The position numbers and the translations under genes are program-made. 64,000 nt of DNA from Parachitinimonas caeni (GTDB lineage: Bacteria; Pseudomonadota; Gammaproteobacteria; Burkholderiales; Chitinimonadaceae). The stretch spans positions 62,001 to 126,000 of the forward strand of contig NZ_JARRAF010000008.1 of assembly GCF_030129945.1 (NCBI RefSeq). Direction: 5' to 3'. Below, one piece after another: positions 27,260 through 36,628 of this stretch (the first letter of the stretch is position 1; each line of letters opens with the position of its first letter). The notes beneath the pieces are model-generated. The model saw only the letters and a program-made list of their open reading frames with translations. It was not told where the DNA came from and ran no database searches.

Positions 27260-28474
27260 ATGAAGCTGATTCCGACCAAACTGAAGAACCGCTTGCGTGC
27301 CCGCAAGCAACTGCGCAGTGCAACCGACTATCACTTTGCGATTTCCAGCCGCATCCAGTTGCTGGATCTGGCGCGATGGCGCGCCGTGGTAGGCGAACAG
27401 AGTTTTTTCTTCTCGCCCGAATATCTGGCAATGCTCGAAGCCGCCGGCCCGGAGGGGCTGGAGCCACGCTATGCCTTGATCGCCGATGACGAGCGGCCCC
27501 TGGCGGTGGTGTGCATGCAGATTGTACGAGTCAGCCTGGCCCAGCTTGGCGATCATCACGGTGACAATCCCGGGTTGAAAAGCAAAGTGGCTCAGCGTGT
27601 GCTGGTTGGCGGCAATCTGCTCAGTTATGGCATGCACGCCGTCTGTTTTGCCGAAGGCGCTGATCGCACAGCCCTGTGGCCTGCGGTAGCAGAAGTGCTC
27701 TATCGGGTTCGACGCGAAGAAAAGCTATCTGGCCAGACCAATCTGGTGGTGATCAAAGACTTTGGCGAAGCCGAAAAGCAGGAAGCGGCCGCCTTGGCAG
27801 GGCTTAGCTATACCGCCATTGAAACCGAACCCAATATGGTGCTGACGTTACCCGACCACATCAGCACACATGCCGATTATCTGGCCAGTCTGACCTCCAA
27901 ATACCGCAGTTCGATCAAACAACAGGTGATGAAGCCGTTCGAAGCCGCCGGTTACACGCTTGAGGTGCTCGACGACGTCGCCAGTGCCGCCGACACGCTG
28001 CAAGCCTTGTATCTGGCGGTGCATGAAAATGCCAGCCTGCGCCCCTTCACATTGGATGCCAGTTACTGGCCAGCGCTCAAAGCCACCGCAGGCCCACAGG
28101 TGACCTTCCATATTGCCCGCAAGGAGGGAGGTATCGATGGTTTCGTTGCCACCTTGCGCGACGGACCGGTCGGCTACGTTTACCACATCGGTTTTAATCG
28201 CGACGTTGCCAACCAGGGCGTGCCGCTCTATCTGCGACTGCTGCACGCCGCGCTGGCACAGGCCATCGACTACGGCTGCCGGCGCATCTCTTTTGGTCGC
28301 ACGGCGCTCGAACCCAAAGCGCGGCTAGGCTGCCAACCCGAGCCCACTCATGTCTGGCTACGCCACCGTCAGCCCTTGCTGAATCAGGTGATGCGGCCCT
28401 TGCTGCGTCGCATTCAGCACGAAGAGGCCCCCGAGTATCAACCATTCAAGAAGACAAGCGGCCAGGTTGAATAA
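27260..28474 (+). CDS. FemAB/GNAT-like acyltransferase-fold protein
   Basis: 404 residues. The C-terminal half has the GNAT/FemAB pattern: YLASLTSKYRSSIKQQVMKP, then a LYLAVHENASL segment, GFVATLRDGPVGYVYHIGFN, and GCRRISFGRTALEPKARLGC. The N-terminal half has a degenerate second copy of the fold. Related proteins attach amino acids to peptidoglycan or act in exopolysaccharide or surface-lipid synthesis. Substrate unknown. It is divergent from the multicopper oxidase, with a 279-bp gap that shows nothing else I can identify. Confidence 0.7.
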   Translation: MKLIPTKLKNRLRARKQLRSATDYHFAISSRIQLLDLARWRAVVGEQSFFFSPEYLAMLEAAGPEGLEPRYALIADDERPLAVVCMQIVRVSLAQLGDHHGDNPGLKSKVAQRVLVGGNLLSYGMHAVCFAEGADRTALWPAVAEVLYRVRREEKLSGQTNLVVIKDFGEAEKQEAAALAGLSYTAIETEPNMVLTLPDHISTHADYLASLTSKYRSSIKQQVMKPFEAAGYTLEVLDDVASAADTLQALYLAVHENASLRPFTLDASYWPALKATAGPQVTFHIARKEGGIDGFVATLRDGPVGYVYHIGFNRDVANQGVPLYLRLLHAALAQAIDYGCRRISFGRTALEPKARLGCQPEPTHVWLRHRQPLLNQVMRPLLRRIQHEEAPEYQPFKKTSGQVE

Positions 28475-28529
28475 CGCGCCGGCGTCTATACTTGACTCGT
28501 CATGCAATCTGATTTGGCACGAGTTGAAT

Positions 28530-29324
28530 ATGAAACGACTTGCCAGCCTCCTGCTTATAAGCCTGGGCGCTTCCAGCGCCTGGGCTGCCAACCTCAGCAT
28601 CAACTTTCCGGTCAGTGAAGATGGGCGCCATCAGTTTTTTCAGGAGCTGCTGGTCGAATCACTCAAGGCTGCCGGGCACAATGTCAGCCTCAATGGCGTC
28701 GATATTCCCCGCCACAAGCGTTCCTACCTTTTTCTGGAAAGCGGCAAGATTGATCTGCTGTGGATGCTCCCGAGCGCAGAGCGGGATGCTCGCTTTACCC
28801 GGATCAACCAGCCGCTGACACGCGGATTGATCGGCACGCGCATCCTACTGATCCCGCCAGGAGAAGAAAGCCGCTTCGCGTCGATCAACTCTCTGGAGGA
28901 TTTCAAGCGGACCGGCATGGTGGGGGGTTTTGGCGGCGGGTGGGTAGATATCGCCATCTGGAAGGCCAATGGACTACCTACCTATGAGCACAATGGCGAA
29001 TGGAATGATCTGTTCCGCCTGGTTGCCTCGAAGATGCGCGGTATCGATTACTTCCCACGCGGCGCCAATGAAATCGGGCGAGAAGCAGCCATGCATAGCA
29101 ATCTGATCATTGAGCCGCGCCTGATGCTGACTTACCCGGCAGACTTTCATTACTACATCGCCCGCAACCGGCGCGATCTGATCGACGCCTTGAACACCGC
29201 CTTGCCGCAAGCCATGAAAAATGGCGTCTATGACCGGCTCTACAAGCAGCATCTGGAGCCCATTGCCAGAAGCCTGAATCTGAGCGAGCGCCGCAATATC
29301 AAGCTTGAACTGCCGGCCAGCTGA
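28530..29324 (+). CDS. Periplasmic solute-binding protein, SBP_bac_3-like
   Basis: 264 residues with a signal peptide (MKRLASLLLISLGASSAWA), chosen start at 28530. The fold resembles family 3 extracellular binding proteins: INFPVSEDGRHQFFQELLVESL, FKRTGMVGGFGGGWVDIAIWK and a C-terminal DALNTALPQAMKNGVYDRLY. The usual acidic and Arg ligand residues of amino-acid binders are not clear. No transporter partner is adjacent, so it may serve in sensing. Confidence 0.75.
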   Translation: MKRLASLLLISLGASSAWAANLSINFPVSEDGRHQFFQELLVESLKAAGHNVSLNGVDIPRHKRSYLFLESGKIDLLWMLPSAERDARFTRINQPLTRGLIGTRILLIPPGEESRFASINSLEDFKRTGMVGGFGGGWVDIAIWKANGLPTYEHNGEWNDLFRLVASKMRGIDYFPRGANEIGREAAMHSNLIIEPRLMLTYPADFHYYIARNRRDLIDALNTALPQAMKNGVYDRLYKQHLEPIARSLNLSERRNIKLELPAS

Positions 29325-29390
29325 CAGCCCAGCCGCAGCCAGCCAGGCCGCATCTGGCATAATCGCGGCTTTGCCCACTGTCTGCGCCCC

Positions 29391-29927
29391 ATGTATACAC
29401 GACGCCTCTGGCGCCAGCCGCTTTGCCAGGCGCCTCGCCGTCTTCACCCCTGGCTACAGCACCAGGCGTCGCTGACGGCCCGCCTGCAGGCCCACTTTCC
29501 CGATGTCCACGTCAGATTGCTTCATCAGGGCTGGTCTCGGCCGCACGCTGATGAGCTTGGCGAAATCGGCATGCAGCGGCCTCAGCGCACCCTTTGTCGC
29601 GAAGTTCTACTGCTCTCTGGTGACACGCCACTGGTGTTTGCCCACTCGGTTGCCGGCCATGATGCCTTGCGTCATGGCTTCCGCCTGCTATCACGGCAAG
29701 GCACCCGCCCTCTCGGAGCAACCCTGTTTGCCAAGCCACAGATCACCCGCCATCCGCTCAGCTGGTGCCGTATCGACCGACGCCATCCCCTATGGCGCAA
29801 AGCTGCGCAGGCCGCCGGCCCCCTGCCTTCCGTGCTGTGGGCGCGGCGCTCGTTATTCTCGCTGGGAACTGCACGACTACTGGTAACAGAAGTCTTTTTA
29901 CCGGCAATCCGCCGGGAGGTTGCATGA
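29391..29927 (+). CDS. ubiC: Chorismate lyase
   Basis: 178 residues, the usual size. The pattern [20 protein letters not shown]...[18 protein letters not shown] and the C-terminal LLVTEVFLP (with the conserved Glu) fit UbiC, which removes pyruvate from chorismate to give 4-hydroxybenzoate for ubiquinone. The gene overlaps ubiA by ATGA, the classic ubiCA arrangement. Confidence 0.92.
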   Translation: MYTRRLWRQPLCQAPRRLHPWLQHQASLTARLQAHFPDVHVRLLHQGWSRPHADELGEIGMQRPQRTLCREVLLLSGDTPLVFAHSVAGHDALRHGFRLLSRQGTRPLGATLFAKPQITRHPLSWCRIDRRHPLWRKAAQAAGPLPSVLWARRSLFSLGTARLLVTEVFLPAIRREVA

Positions 29928-30805
29928 ATCGATCTGCATTGCTCGAACGCTTGTCCCTATATGAAAAACTGATGCGGCTCGACCGCCCCATCGGCATTCT
30001 GCTGCTGCTGTGGCCAACCTTGTGGGGGCTGTGGATTGCAGCCGCAGGCGTACCAGCCTGGCTGACGCTGTGGATCTTCATCATGGGCACGGTGCTTATG
30101 CGCTCTGCAGGTTGCGTCATCAACGACTACGCCGACCGTGACTTCGACCCGCACGTTGAGCGCACCAAAGACAGACCACTGGCCGCTCGGCGGGTCTCGA
30201 CCAAGGAAGCCTTGCTGCTGGCCGCCGGTCTCACGCTCTGCGCCTTCCTGCTGATTCTTCCCCTGCCCCGGCTGGTAATCTGGCTGTCGATTCCCGCCGC
30301 GGTGCTAGCGGCCAGTTATCCGTTTACCAAGCGTTTTCTGGCCATCCCGCAAGCCTATCTGGGCATTGCTTTCGGGTTCGGCATCCCCATGGCGTTTGCT
30401 GCTATCCAGTACCAGGTTCCGTTGATAGCCTGGTGGCTGTTGCTGGCCAATGTTTTCTGGACCGTCGCCTACGATACCGAGTACGCGATGGTCGATCGTG
30501 ACGATGATCTGAAAATCGGTATCAAGACATCTGCCATTACCTTTGGCCGCTTTGATGTCGCAGCGGTCATGCTGTGCTTTGTCCTGTTCTTTGCCAACCT
30601 GCTGGCCATCGGTATCTACCTGCATCGCGGCTGGTTTTACTATGCTGGGTTGGCAATCGCCGCGACCCAGGTGGTCTGGCAATACCGCCTGATTCGCGGA
30701 CGCCAGCGCCAAGCGTGCTTCAAAGCCTTTCTGGCCAATAACTGGATTGGAGCATCGGTATTTGCGGGGCTGGTCTGCGACTACGGCCTGATGCGCTTTT
30801 ACTAG
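29924..30805 (+). CDS. ubiA: 4-hydroxybenzoate polyprenyltransferase
   Basis: 293 residues, multi-pass inner-membrane protein. Both Mg-prenyl-diphosphate motifs are present: NDYADRDFD and [16 protein letters not shown]. It attaches the polyprenyl tail to 4-hydroxybenzoate in ubiquinone synthesis. The start at 29924 overlaps the ubiC stop; the frame is open further upstream but lies inside ubiC. The TAG stop is part of solo repeat end D. Confidence 0.96.
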   Translation: MNRSALLERLSLYEKLMRLDRPIGILLLLWPTLWGLWIAAAGVPAWLTLWIFIMGTVLMRSAGCVINDYADRDFDPHVERTKDRPLAARRVSTKEALLLAAGLTLCAFLLILPLPRLVIWLSIPAAVLAASYPFTKRFLAIPQAYLGIAFGFGIPMAFAAIQYQVPLIAWWLLLANVFWTVAYDTEYAMVDRDDDLKIGIKTSAITFGRFDVAAVMLCFVLFFANLLAIGIYLHRGWFYYAGLAIAATQVVWQYRLIRGRQRQACFKAFLANNWIGASVFAGLVCDYGLMRFY

Positions 30806-30823
30806 GCGCTGTTGACGTTTTGG
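30803..30823. repeat. Dispersed TIR element, copy D (solo end)
   Basis: TAGGCGCTGTTGACGTTTTG at 30803-30822 matches the consensus end at all but one base. Its TAG is the ubiA stop codon. No opposite end follows within the next 120 bp, so it is a solo terminal repeat, or the rest has been lost. Confidence 0.75.
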
Positions 30824-30926
30824 AATAATTATCTAATTTCTAGAAAAAACTTAGCCTTCAACACGCCAATCCGGACAGCCCATTACTCCTTTTCGACACC
30901 TTTCTTACACAGACCAATCTGGTGAC

Positions 30927-31382
30927 ATGATGACAACCAAGCAGTATCTGATCCTCGACGAGCCTGGCGCAGAAGACGACGTTTCTTGCATTATCGACGC
31001 CAACAGCCCGGAAGAAGCCTTCGATCACTTCGTAAAGTCGGTGTATCTGAAAGACACCTTGCTGACCAGCTACCTTCTGAGTGGTCGCGAAGATGGCCTG
31101 GGCGCTGTGTTGTATTCCGATAAAAATGGCCCATTCCTGAACGAAGTGCGGCGCCTGCGTGTCAAACGCGATTATGCCGAACAGCAATTCCAGAAGAACG
31201 TCAAAGAGTATTTTGGCGACGAGGCCGTGGCCGAGCAGTTCATCAAGTTGTGCGACGACCCGGAAGCCCATGCAGGCAAGACCGCCATTGAGTTGCTGCC
31301 AGAATCTGCACTCAGTCTGATCGCCCGCAATTTCTATGATGATCTGCCAATCATCGAGTTAAGCGCGATCCCCAAGCTCTAA
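30927..31382 (+). CDS. Conserved-looking hypothetical protein, 151 residues
   Basis: A soluble acidic protein with no signal or membrane segment (QYLILDEPGAEDDVSCIIDA... IARNFYDDLPIIEL). I do not recognise the family. The second ATG (30930) is an equally good start. It is followed 6 bp later by a small membrane-protein gene, so the two are probably co-transcribed. Confidence 0.65.
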   Translation: MMTTKQYLILDEPGAEDDVSCIIDANSPEEAFDHFVKSVYLKDTLLTSYLLSGREDGLGAVLYSDKNGPFLNEVRRLRVKRDYAEQQFQKNVKEYFGDEAVAEQFIKLCDDPEAHAGKTAIELLPESALSLIARNFYDDLPIIELSAIPKL

Positions 31383-31388
31383 ACAACA

Positions 31389-31766
31389 ATGTCAGATCTG
31401 GTCCAGTCCCTGCATGCCCTGCTACTGATGTTTGCTGCCATCCTCCCGCCCGTGGCGTGGGTCGGTGCAACCTTGCAATGGCGAGGTGTCCGTCATTTCG
31501 GCCTTCGTGTTCTGCACATCGGGGTAACTGGCTTTATCACTATCGAAACGCTGATGGGGTTGTTGTGGCCGATAACTGCCTGGGAGCGCTACCTGCTGGC
31601 AGCCATTCTGCCGGGCGGGATGATTTCCCGCTGGGCGGATACCCTGTTCGGCCTGCAGCTGTCCGCATGGGAGTTCGCTTTGGCTTACACAGGCTGGCTG
31701 TTCGTCAGTATCGTGACCTGGGTACTGGTACCACCACAGTCTCCCAAACAAGCCTCCCGCGTCTGA
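31389..31766 (+). CDS. Small membrane protein, DUF2784-like
   Basis: 125 residues with about four hydrophobic helices. The pattern SDLVQSLHALLLMFAAILPP... TGFITIETLMGLLWPITAWERYL resembles DUF2784 inner-membrane proteins of similar size. Function unknown. It lies 6 bp after the 151-residue gene. Confidence 0.65.
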   Translation: MSDLVQSLHALLLMFAAILPPVAWVGATLQWRGVRHFGLRVLHIGVTGFITIETLMGLLWPITAWERYLLAAILPGGMISRWADTLFGLQLSAWEFALAYTGWLFVSIVTWVLVPPQSPKQASRV

Positions 31767-31843
31767 ATACCGCGACCAGTGCGGGCACTTGTTGCCAGTC
31801 TACAAGTCAGAGTAGAAGCCGGAGCCGCGCAACCGGGGGCCAA

Positions 31844-31895
31844 GTCCTGTTGACGTTTTGTTTCAGGCCGAAGACAAAACGTCAACAGCCCCTAG
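31844..31895. repeat. Dispersed TIR element, copy E (minimal hairpin form)
   Basis: CTGTTGACGTTTTGT (31847-31861) and ACAAAACGTCAACAG (31874-31888) are a perfect 15-bp inverted repeat around a 12-base centre. The outermost bases are less well kept (GTC on the left; CCCCTAG on the right). It lies 77 bp after the small membrane protein gene and 49 bp before the peroxiredoxin gene, not on a stop codon. Confidence 0.85.
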
Positions 31896-31943
31896 CCCGA
31901 ATAGATTGCTTATATCCCCCCCACAACCATTTCGGAGTTTGAA

Positions 31944-32486
31944 GTGACATTTCCATTCGCTTTACGCTTGATTGCACCATTGGCCGCCGCCGTTCTGGTG
32001 AGCGCCCCGGCACTGGGTGCCGTGACCGTCGGGCAAGCTGCCCCTGCTTTTGCGCTGTCTGACCAGAATGGCAAAACCCGCAGCGCTGAAGAGTTCAAGG
32101 GCAAGTGGCTAGTACTTTATTTCTATCCCAAGGCAGATACCCCCAGCTGTACCGACCAGGCTTGCGGATTTCGCGATGAATTTGCCCTGCTGAAAGTTCT
32201 GGGCGCAGAGGTCATGGGCGTCAGCACCGACAACGCTGCCGACCTCGCACAATTCGCGCAGAAAAACCATCTGCCGTTTCCGTTGCTGGCAGACAAGGAT
32301 GGCAAAGTCTCCGAGCTATTTGGCACCTTGATCAATCTCGGCCTGACCAAGCTCTCGAAGCGCCACACGTTTCTGATCGACCCTGACGGCAAGATTGTGC
32401 GTCGCTACACTGATGTTAACGCCAAGGGAGATGCCAAGCAGGTTGTGGAAGATTTGCGCCAGTTAACCAAAGCCAGCAAGCCCTGA
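31944..32486 (+). CDS. Exported peroxiredoxin, Bcp/PrxQ-like
   Basis: 180 residues from a GTG start with GGAG 9 bp upstream. A signal peptide (FALRLIAPLAAAVLVSAPALGA) precedes the AhpC/TSA fold. The peroxidatic and resolving cysteines are in TPSCTDQACGFRD, spaced as in PrxQ. It probably reduces peroxides in the periplasm, where TlpA/DsbD-type thiol proteins could recycle it; that link is inference. The DUF2721 gene follows 9 bp later. Confidence 0.9.
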   Translation: MTFPFALRLIAPLAAAVLVSAPALGAVTVGQAAPAFALSDQNGKTRSAEEFKGKWLVLYFYPKADTPSCTDQACGFRDEFALLKVLGAEVMGVSTDNAADLAQFAQKNHLPFPLLADKDGKVSELFGTLINLGLTKLSKRHTFLIDPDGKIVRRYTDVNAKGDAKQVVEDLRQLTKASKP

Positions 32487-32495
32487 GTCGAACTC

Positions 32496-32963
32496 ATGGA
32501 CTTTTCGATCAGCGTACCTGCCTTGCTGTTCCCGGCCATTTCGCTGCTGTTACTGGCTTATACCAACCGCTTTCTGGCGTTATCGAGTGTCATTCGCACT
32601 TTGTACCGCGATTACCAGACAACGCCAGATGCCAAGATCGTGCGCCAGATCTCCAATCTGCGACGACGCGTCCAGTTGATCCGGGGCATGCAGGCGCTTG
32701 GCGTGGCGAGCATGCTGTTGTGCGTGCTCGACATGTTCCTGATTCTGGCCAGGCTGGAAAGAATCGCACCCGGCGTCTTTGCCATCAGCCTGGTACTGAT
32801 GCTGATATCGCTAGCGCTGTCGATCATCGAGATCTGGATGTCCGGCGAGGCACTGAATATTCTGCTCTCCGACATCGAAGGCGCTTTGGCCGAGCATGCA
32901 GAAGCCGCTCTGCCACTGACTAAGGACGCTGCAGGCAAACCGGACAATCCGGATCGCGCTTGA
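32496..32963 (+). CDS. DUF2721 membrane protein
   Basis: 155 residues: a short N-terminal hydrophobic helix (ALLFPAISLLLLAYTNRFLAL), a basic helical stretch (RQISNLRRRVQLIRG) and two more membrane helices, as in DUF2721 proteins. Function unknown. The last 44 bp overlap, tail to tail, the 3' end of moeB on the other strand. Confidence 0.8.
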   Translation: MDFSISVPALLFPAISLLLLAYTNRFLALSSVIRTLYRDYQTTPDAKIVRQISNLRRRVQLIRGMQALGVASMLLCVLDMFLILARLERIAPGVFAISLVLMLISLALSIIEIWMSGEALNILLSDIEGALAEHAEAALPLTKDAAGKPDNPDRA

Positions 32964-33699
32964 ACTTGAGGCTACGCCATTGCATGGAGCGCGCATCCAG
33001 CGTCAGCAAGCGCCCCACTGGCGATTCGCCGATACCTGCCAGCAGCTTCAACGCCTCTGCTGCCTGCATGCTGCCAATAATGCCAACGAGTGGCGCAAAC
33101 ACTCCGAAAGTGGCACATGGCCCATCGTTGGCTTCGCCCCCGTCATCGGGGAACAGGCAGTGGTAGCAGGGGCTCTCTGCATGCCGCAGGTCAAAGACAC
33201 TCAGCTGGCCATCAAAACGCACCGCCGCCCCAGACACCAAGGGCTTGGCCATTCGGGCGCACGCCGCGTTGAGAGCGTGTCGGGTTGGGAAATTGTCGCA
33301 ACAATCGACCACTACATCCGCCGCCGCCACCAATGCCTGCAAAGGCTCGTCTGAAACGCGACGAGCCAATGCTTCTACTTGGACCTCCGGGTTCAGCCGT
33401 GCAATTTCAGCCGCCGCCGACTCCACTTTGAGCCGTCCCAAATCCGCTTGATGATGCGCAATCTGTCTTTGCAGATTGGTCAGCTCTACGGTGTCATCGT
33501 CGCAAATCGTCATGCGCCCCACCCCGGCCGCAGCAAGATACATCGCTACCGGCGAGCCTAGCCCCCCCATGCCGACAACCAGAACGTGCGCAGCCCCAAT
33601 AGCCTGCTGACCTTCAATACCCACCTCAGGCAGCAGGATGTGCCGGCTGTAGCGCAGCAGGCTTTCATCGGAGAAATCAGGTAGCTCACAAACAGACAT
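32920..33699 (-). CDS. moeB: Molybdopterin-synthase adenylyltransferase (MoeB/HesA family)
   Basis: 259 residues from ATG 33699. The E1-like nucleotide site is VVGMGGLGSPVAMYLAAAG. Zinc-binding cysteines occur as CYHC and near the C-terminus as CPVC, and the GPCATFGVFAPLVG segment matches the MoeB/ThiF core. It adenylates the C-terminus of the small sulfur-carrier subunit (MoaD, or ThiS in ThiF-like use) for molybdenum cofactor or thiamine synthesis. No moa or thi genes are adjacent, so MoeB versus ThiF is not certain. Confidence 0.88.
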   Translation of the reverse strand: MSVCELPDFSDESLLRYSRHILLPEVGIEGQQAIGAAHVLVVGMGGLGSPVAMYLAAAGVGRMTICDDDTVELTNLQRQIAHHQADLGRLKVESAAAEIARLNPEVQVEALARRVSDEPLQALVAAADVVVDCCDNFPTRHALNAACARMAKPLVSGAAVRFDGQLSVFDLRHAESPCYHCLFPDDGGEANDGPCATFGVFAPLVGIIGSMQAAEALKLLAGIGESPVGRLLTLDARSMQWRSLKFKRDPDCPVCLQRP

Positions 33700-33715
33700 A
33701 AAATTTCCTTGTTGC

Positions 33716-33743
33716 AAAGAAAAACGCCGCAGAATGCGGCGTT
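33716..33743 (-). terminator. Intrinsic terminator of the gpmI-envC-ctp operon
   Basis: On the minus strand AACGCCGC-ATTCT-GCGGCGTT is a perfect 8-bp stem followed at once by TTTTTCTTT, 91 bp after the ctp stop and just before moeB. Confidence 0.85.
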
Positions 33744-33833
33744 GGTGAGTTTCCAGTTTGAGTGTGGAAGCGAAAGCAAGAGCGCCTCCCGCATCCCCTC
33801 AAAAAAATAAATCTGGCTATTAATGTCGCAAAC

Positions 33834-35312
33834 TTATTTGGCTGACGCCGTCGCAGCCGCTGGCTGAGCCTGTGGCTTGGCCAGCAAAATCTGCTGTACC
33901 TTCAAAACATTAAGTGCCTGTTGCAGCTGGTAATCCACGCGATCAGCTTCGGCCGCGTCATCTCCCTTGCCGCGCTTCTCGCCTTTCTTGGCGGCAGGCT
34001 TGGCAGGTGTCAAGGCAGCTGGTGGCGTTACTGCATCGGGCTTTTTATCGTCAGCTTTCTGAGTTGCCTTATCGGTCTTTTCGCCATTCGGATTTTCCAA
34101 ATGGTGCTCAAGATCTGCCTCGCGCAACCGGTAAGCATCCGGGTTTACGCCGTTGACGGTCGCTTCCTCGGCGATGATGTCCGGTGTAATCCCCTTGGCC
34201 TGGATCGAACGACCGCTCGGTGTGAAGTAACGCGCCGTCGTCAATTTAATGGCGGATGTTGGCCCAATCGGCAGAATCGACTGCACCGAACCCTTGCCAA
34301 AACTCTGGGTCCCGACAACAACGGCGCGCTTGTGGTCCTGCAAAGCCCCCGCCACGATTTCAGACGCCGAGGCACTGCCTCCATTCACCAGCACCACCAT
34401 CGGCACCGTTTTGGCTTCCTTCGGCAGGCTCTTCAGAATATCGGCCCGGTTATTATCACGCTGGTAGTTTTCACGTGTGGCGTTGAGCCGAACTTTCGAG
34501 TCGGGTGTACGACCTTCGGTATAAACGACCAAAGAACCTTCCGGCAGGAAGGCAGCGGAAACGCCAACCGCGGTATTCAGCACCCCACCCGGATCATTGC
34601 GCAGATCCAGCACCAGCCCTTTCAGGCCCTTGGCTTCCTTGCTCAGATTTTCCAGCGCTTTTACCAAGTCTTCCGTGCTGTGCTCCTGGAACTGGGTAAT
34701 CCGTACATAACCGAACCCAGGCTCCAGCATGCGAGCCTTGACGCTCTGCACCTTGATGATGGCGCGTGTCAGGGTAAAGGTCAGGGGCTTGCCTTCTCCC
34801 TTGCGCAATACTGTCAACGTCACGGGGGTATTGGGTTTACCACGCATCTTGGTGACAGCTTGGTTCAGACTGAGGCCACGAACATTGGTGTCATCAATCT
34901 TCATGATGTAATCACCAGACTTCACACCCGCCCGGAAAGCCGGAGTGTCTTCGATCGGGGTGATGACCCGCACCAAGCCATCTTCCAGATTGACTTCCAG
35001 CCCCAAACCTCCGAATTCACCGGAAGTGGATACGCGCAGCTCCTTGAATGCTTCGGCATCCAGATACGAACTATGCGGGTCCAGCCCTGCCAGCATGCCG
35101 TTGATTGCCTCGTTAATGAGCTTCTTGTCATCGACGGGCTCGACATAGTCTTGCTTGATACGGCCGTAAACTTCAGTAAAGGCCCGCAATTCAGTAAGCG
35201 GCAACGGCCCCGTCGTCTCTTTCTGTGCGATGGCGGTAAAACCCACCGACACGACCACTCCGAGGCTGACGCCGGTACTGAGCCATAGCAGTTTTTGAAA
35301 ACGTGGATTCAT
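33834..35312 (-). CDS. ctpA: S41-family C-terminal processing protease
   Basis: 492 residues from ATG 35312. One N-terminal membrane or signal helix (LLWLSTGVSLGVVVSVGFTAIA), a PDZ domain (about 95-180: GLGLEVNLEDGLVRVITPIE... DYIMKIDDTNV), then the S41 core with nucleophile in GGSASASEIVAGAL and the Lys in QSFGKGSVQS. A Lys/Pro/Ala-rich tail follows. It trims or degrades periplasmic proteins with exposed C-termini, often murein hydrolases. It follows envC, a usual grouping (gpmI-envC-ctp). The terminator at 33716-33743 ends the operon. Confidence 0.95.
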   Translation of the reverse strand: MNPRFQKLLWLSTGVSLGVVVSVGFTAIAQKETTGPLPLTELRAFTEVYGRIKQDYVEPVDDKKLINEAINGMLAGLDPHSSYLDAEAFKELRVSTSGEFGGLGLEVNLEDGLVRVITPIEDTPAFRAGVKSGDYIMKIDDTNVRGLSLNQAVTKMRGKPNTPVTLTVLRKGEGKPLTFTLTRAIIKVQSVKARMLEPGFGYVRITQFQEHSTEDLVKALENLSKEAKGLKGLVLDLRNDPGGVLNTAVGVSAAFLPEGSLVVYTEGRTPDSKVRLNATRENYQRDNNRADILKSLPKEAKTVPMVVLVNGGSASASEIVAGALQDHKRAVVVGTQSFGKGSVQSILPIGPTSAIKLTTARYFTPSGRSIQAKGITPDIIAEEATVNGVNPDAYRLREADLEHHLENPNGEKTDKATQKADDKKPDAVTPPAALTPAKPAAKKGEKRGKGDDAAEADRVDYQLQQALNVLKVQQILLAKPQAQPAAATASAK

Positions 35313-35329
35313 TGTGTCCTCTGTCGCGC

Positions 35330-36628
35330 CTACTTCACCCACGATAGTGGATCAAGCGGTTTGCCTTGATGTCTTAATTCAAAGTATATCCCCGAATCTG
35401 CGCTGCCGCCGCTGTTTCCCGACGTTGCGACCGATTCGCCGGCTTTGACCTTTTCACCCACTTCCTTGAGTAGGCTTTCAGCCGCGCCATAAATCGTCAT
35501 ATAGCCGTCGCCATGATCGACGATCAGCATATTGCCAAAGCCTCGCAACCAATCTGCGAATACAACCTGCCCCGACGCCACCGATTTGACGGGCAGACCC
35601 GCTCCGGCTTTGACAAACACACCTTTCCAGACTGTACCTTCACTGCGGCGTGCGCCAAATTTGCCAACTAGCGCCCCTTTCAATGGCAAGGTCAGTCGGC
35701 CTTTGAGACCTGCAAATTCAACACCATCTGCCGGCGCTGCCTCTGGTGTGCTCGCAGACCCTTTGTTTTCGACCGGCTTTTCTGATTTAGTTTCCACGGG
35801 CCGACTATCGGGCTTGGTTTCCGGCCGGGTTTCAACTTTAGGATCTGGCTTGGTATCGGGCTTGGAAGAAGCGGATGGTTTGGCGGGCGATGGCTTGGCC
35901 GCCTTGGCTTCACGATCACGGATCAGTTTGTTCAGGCGCTCGATCAGGTTGGTCAGCCGCTTTTCATCGGATTGCAAACGCGCAATCTGGCTACGGCGCG
36001 CATCGATCTCGGCGGCAATCCGGGTCAAGGTGGTCTGGCGGGCCAGATGTTCCTGCTGCAGCTCTCCCTTATGCTTCTGTTTCTCTTCCGCAATCTGTTG
36101 TAACTCTGCCGTCTTGAGTTTCAACGTTTCGGCAAGCGGGGTAAGTTGACTCAGACGCTCTTCCAGCTGCTTGCTGATGCGTTGGTGGGCTTGAGCAAGG
36201 TAGCGGTAATAACGCAAATCACGTGAGATCTTGTTGGGGTCTTTTTGCTGCAACACCAACTTCAGCGCTTCATATCGCCCAGCCCGGTACTCAGCTCGAA
36301 GCAAACGGCCAATGCGATCACGGCTTGAGTCAATATCCGCCTTCGCCCTGCTAATGTCTGTCCTGACTCGGGATAACTCAGACTCGGCCTCCAACTGCTG
36401 CGAATGCAGGCTGGCCAAGGCCCGGTTTGCTTCGCTGATCGCCTTTTCAGAGGACTTCAGCGCATCAATCGCCTCTTCCCGGCTCGCCTCACTCTCGGCC
36501 AATTCATGCTTGAGGTTGTCGATTTCTTCTCGCAACTTGCCGAGATTTTCCTCAGGCTGCCCAGCCGCCAACAAAGGCAGGGACACGCCCGCTATCAGGC
36601 AAGCCAACAGGTAGTGTGCGATCTTCAC
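35330..36628 (-). CDS. envC: EnvC-type murein hydrolase activator
   Basis: 432 residues from a GTG start whose GTGA overlaps the gpmI stop. A signal peptide precedes long coiled coils (about 25-245), a Pro/Lys/Thr-rich linker, and a C-terminal LytM (M23) domain. The LytM metal ligands look incomplete (FGARRSEG in place of the first His block; YGAAES where active enzymes have HL), as expected for an activator rather than an enzyme. EnvC activates amidases at the division septum. Confidence 0.92.
   Translation of the reverse strand: MKIAHYLLACLIAGVSLPLLAAGQPEENLGKLREEIDNLKHELAESEASREEAIDALKSSEKAISEANRALASLHSQQLEAESELSRVRTDISRAKADIDSSRDRIGRLLRAEYRAGRYEALKLVLQQKDPNKISRDLRYYRYLAQAHQRISKQLEERLSQLTPLAETLKLKTAELQQIAEEKQKHKGELQQEHLARQTTLTRIAAEIDARRSQIARLQSDEKRLTNLIERLNKLIRDREAKAAKPSPAKPSASSKPDTKPDPKVETRPETKPDSRPVETKSEKPVENKGSASTPEAAPADGVEFAGLKGRLTLPLKGALVGKFGARRSEGTVWKGVFVKAGAGLPVKSVASGQVVFADWLRGFGNMLIVDHGDGYMTIYGAAESLLKEVGEKVKAGESVATSGNSGGSADSGIYFELRHQGKPLDPLSWVK

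Noticed and set aside
33921-35288. A 455-codon open frame on the plus strand
   Set aside because: Antisense to the S41 protease gene, whose PDZ and catalytic motifs are clear; no protein features in the antisense translation.
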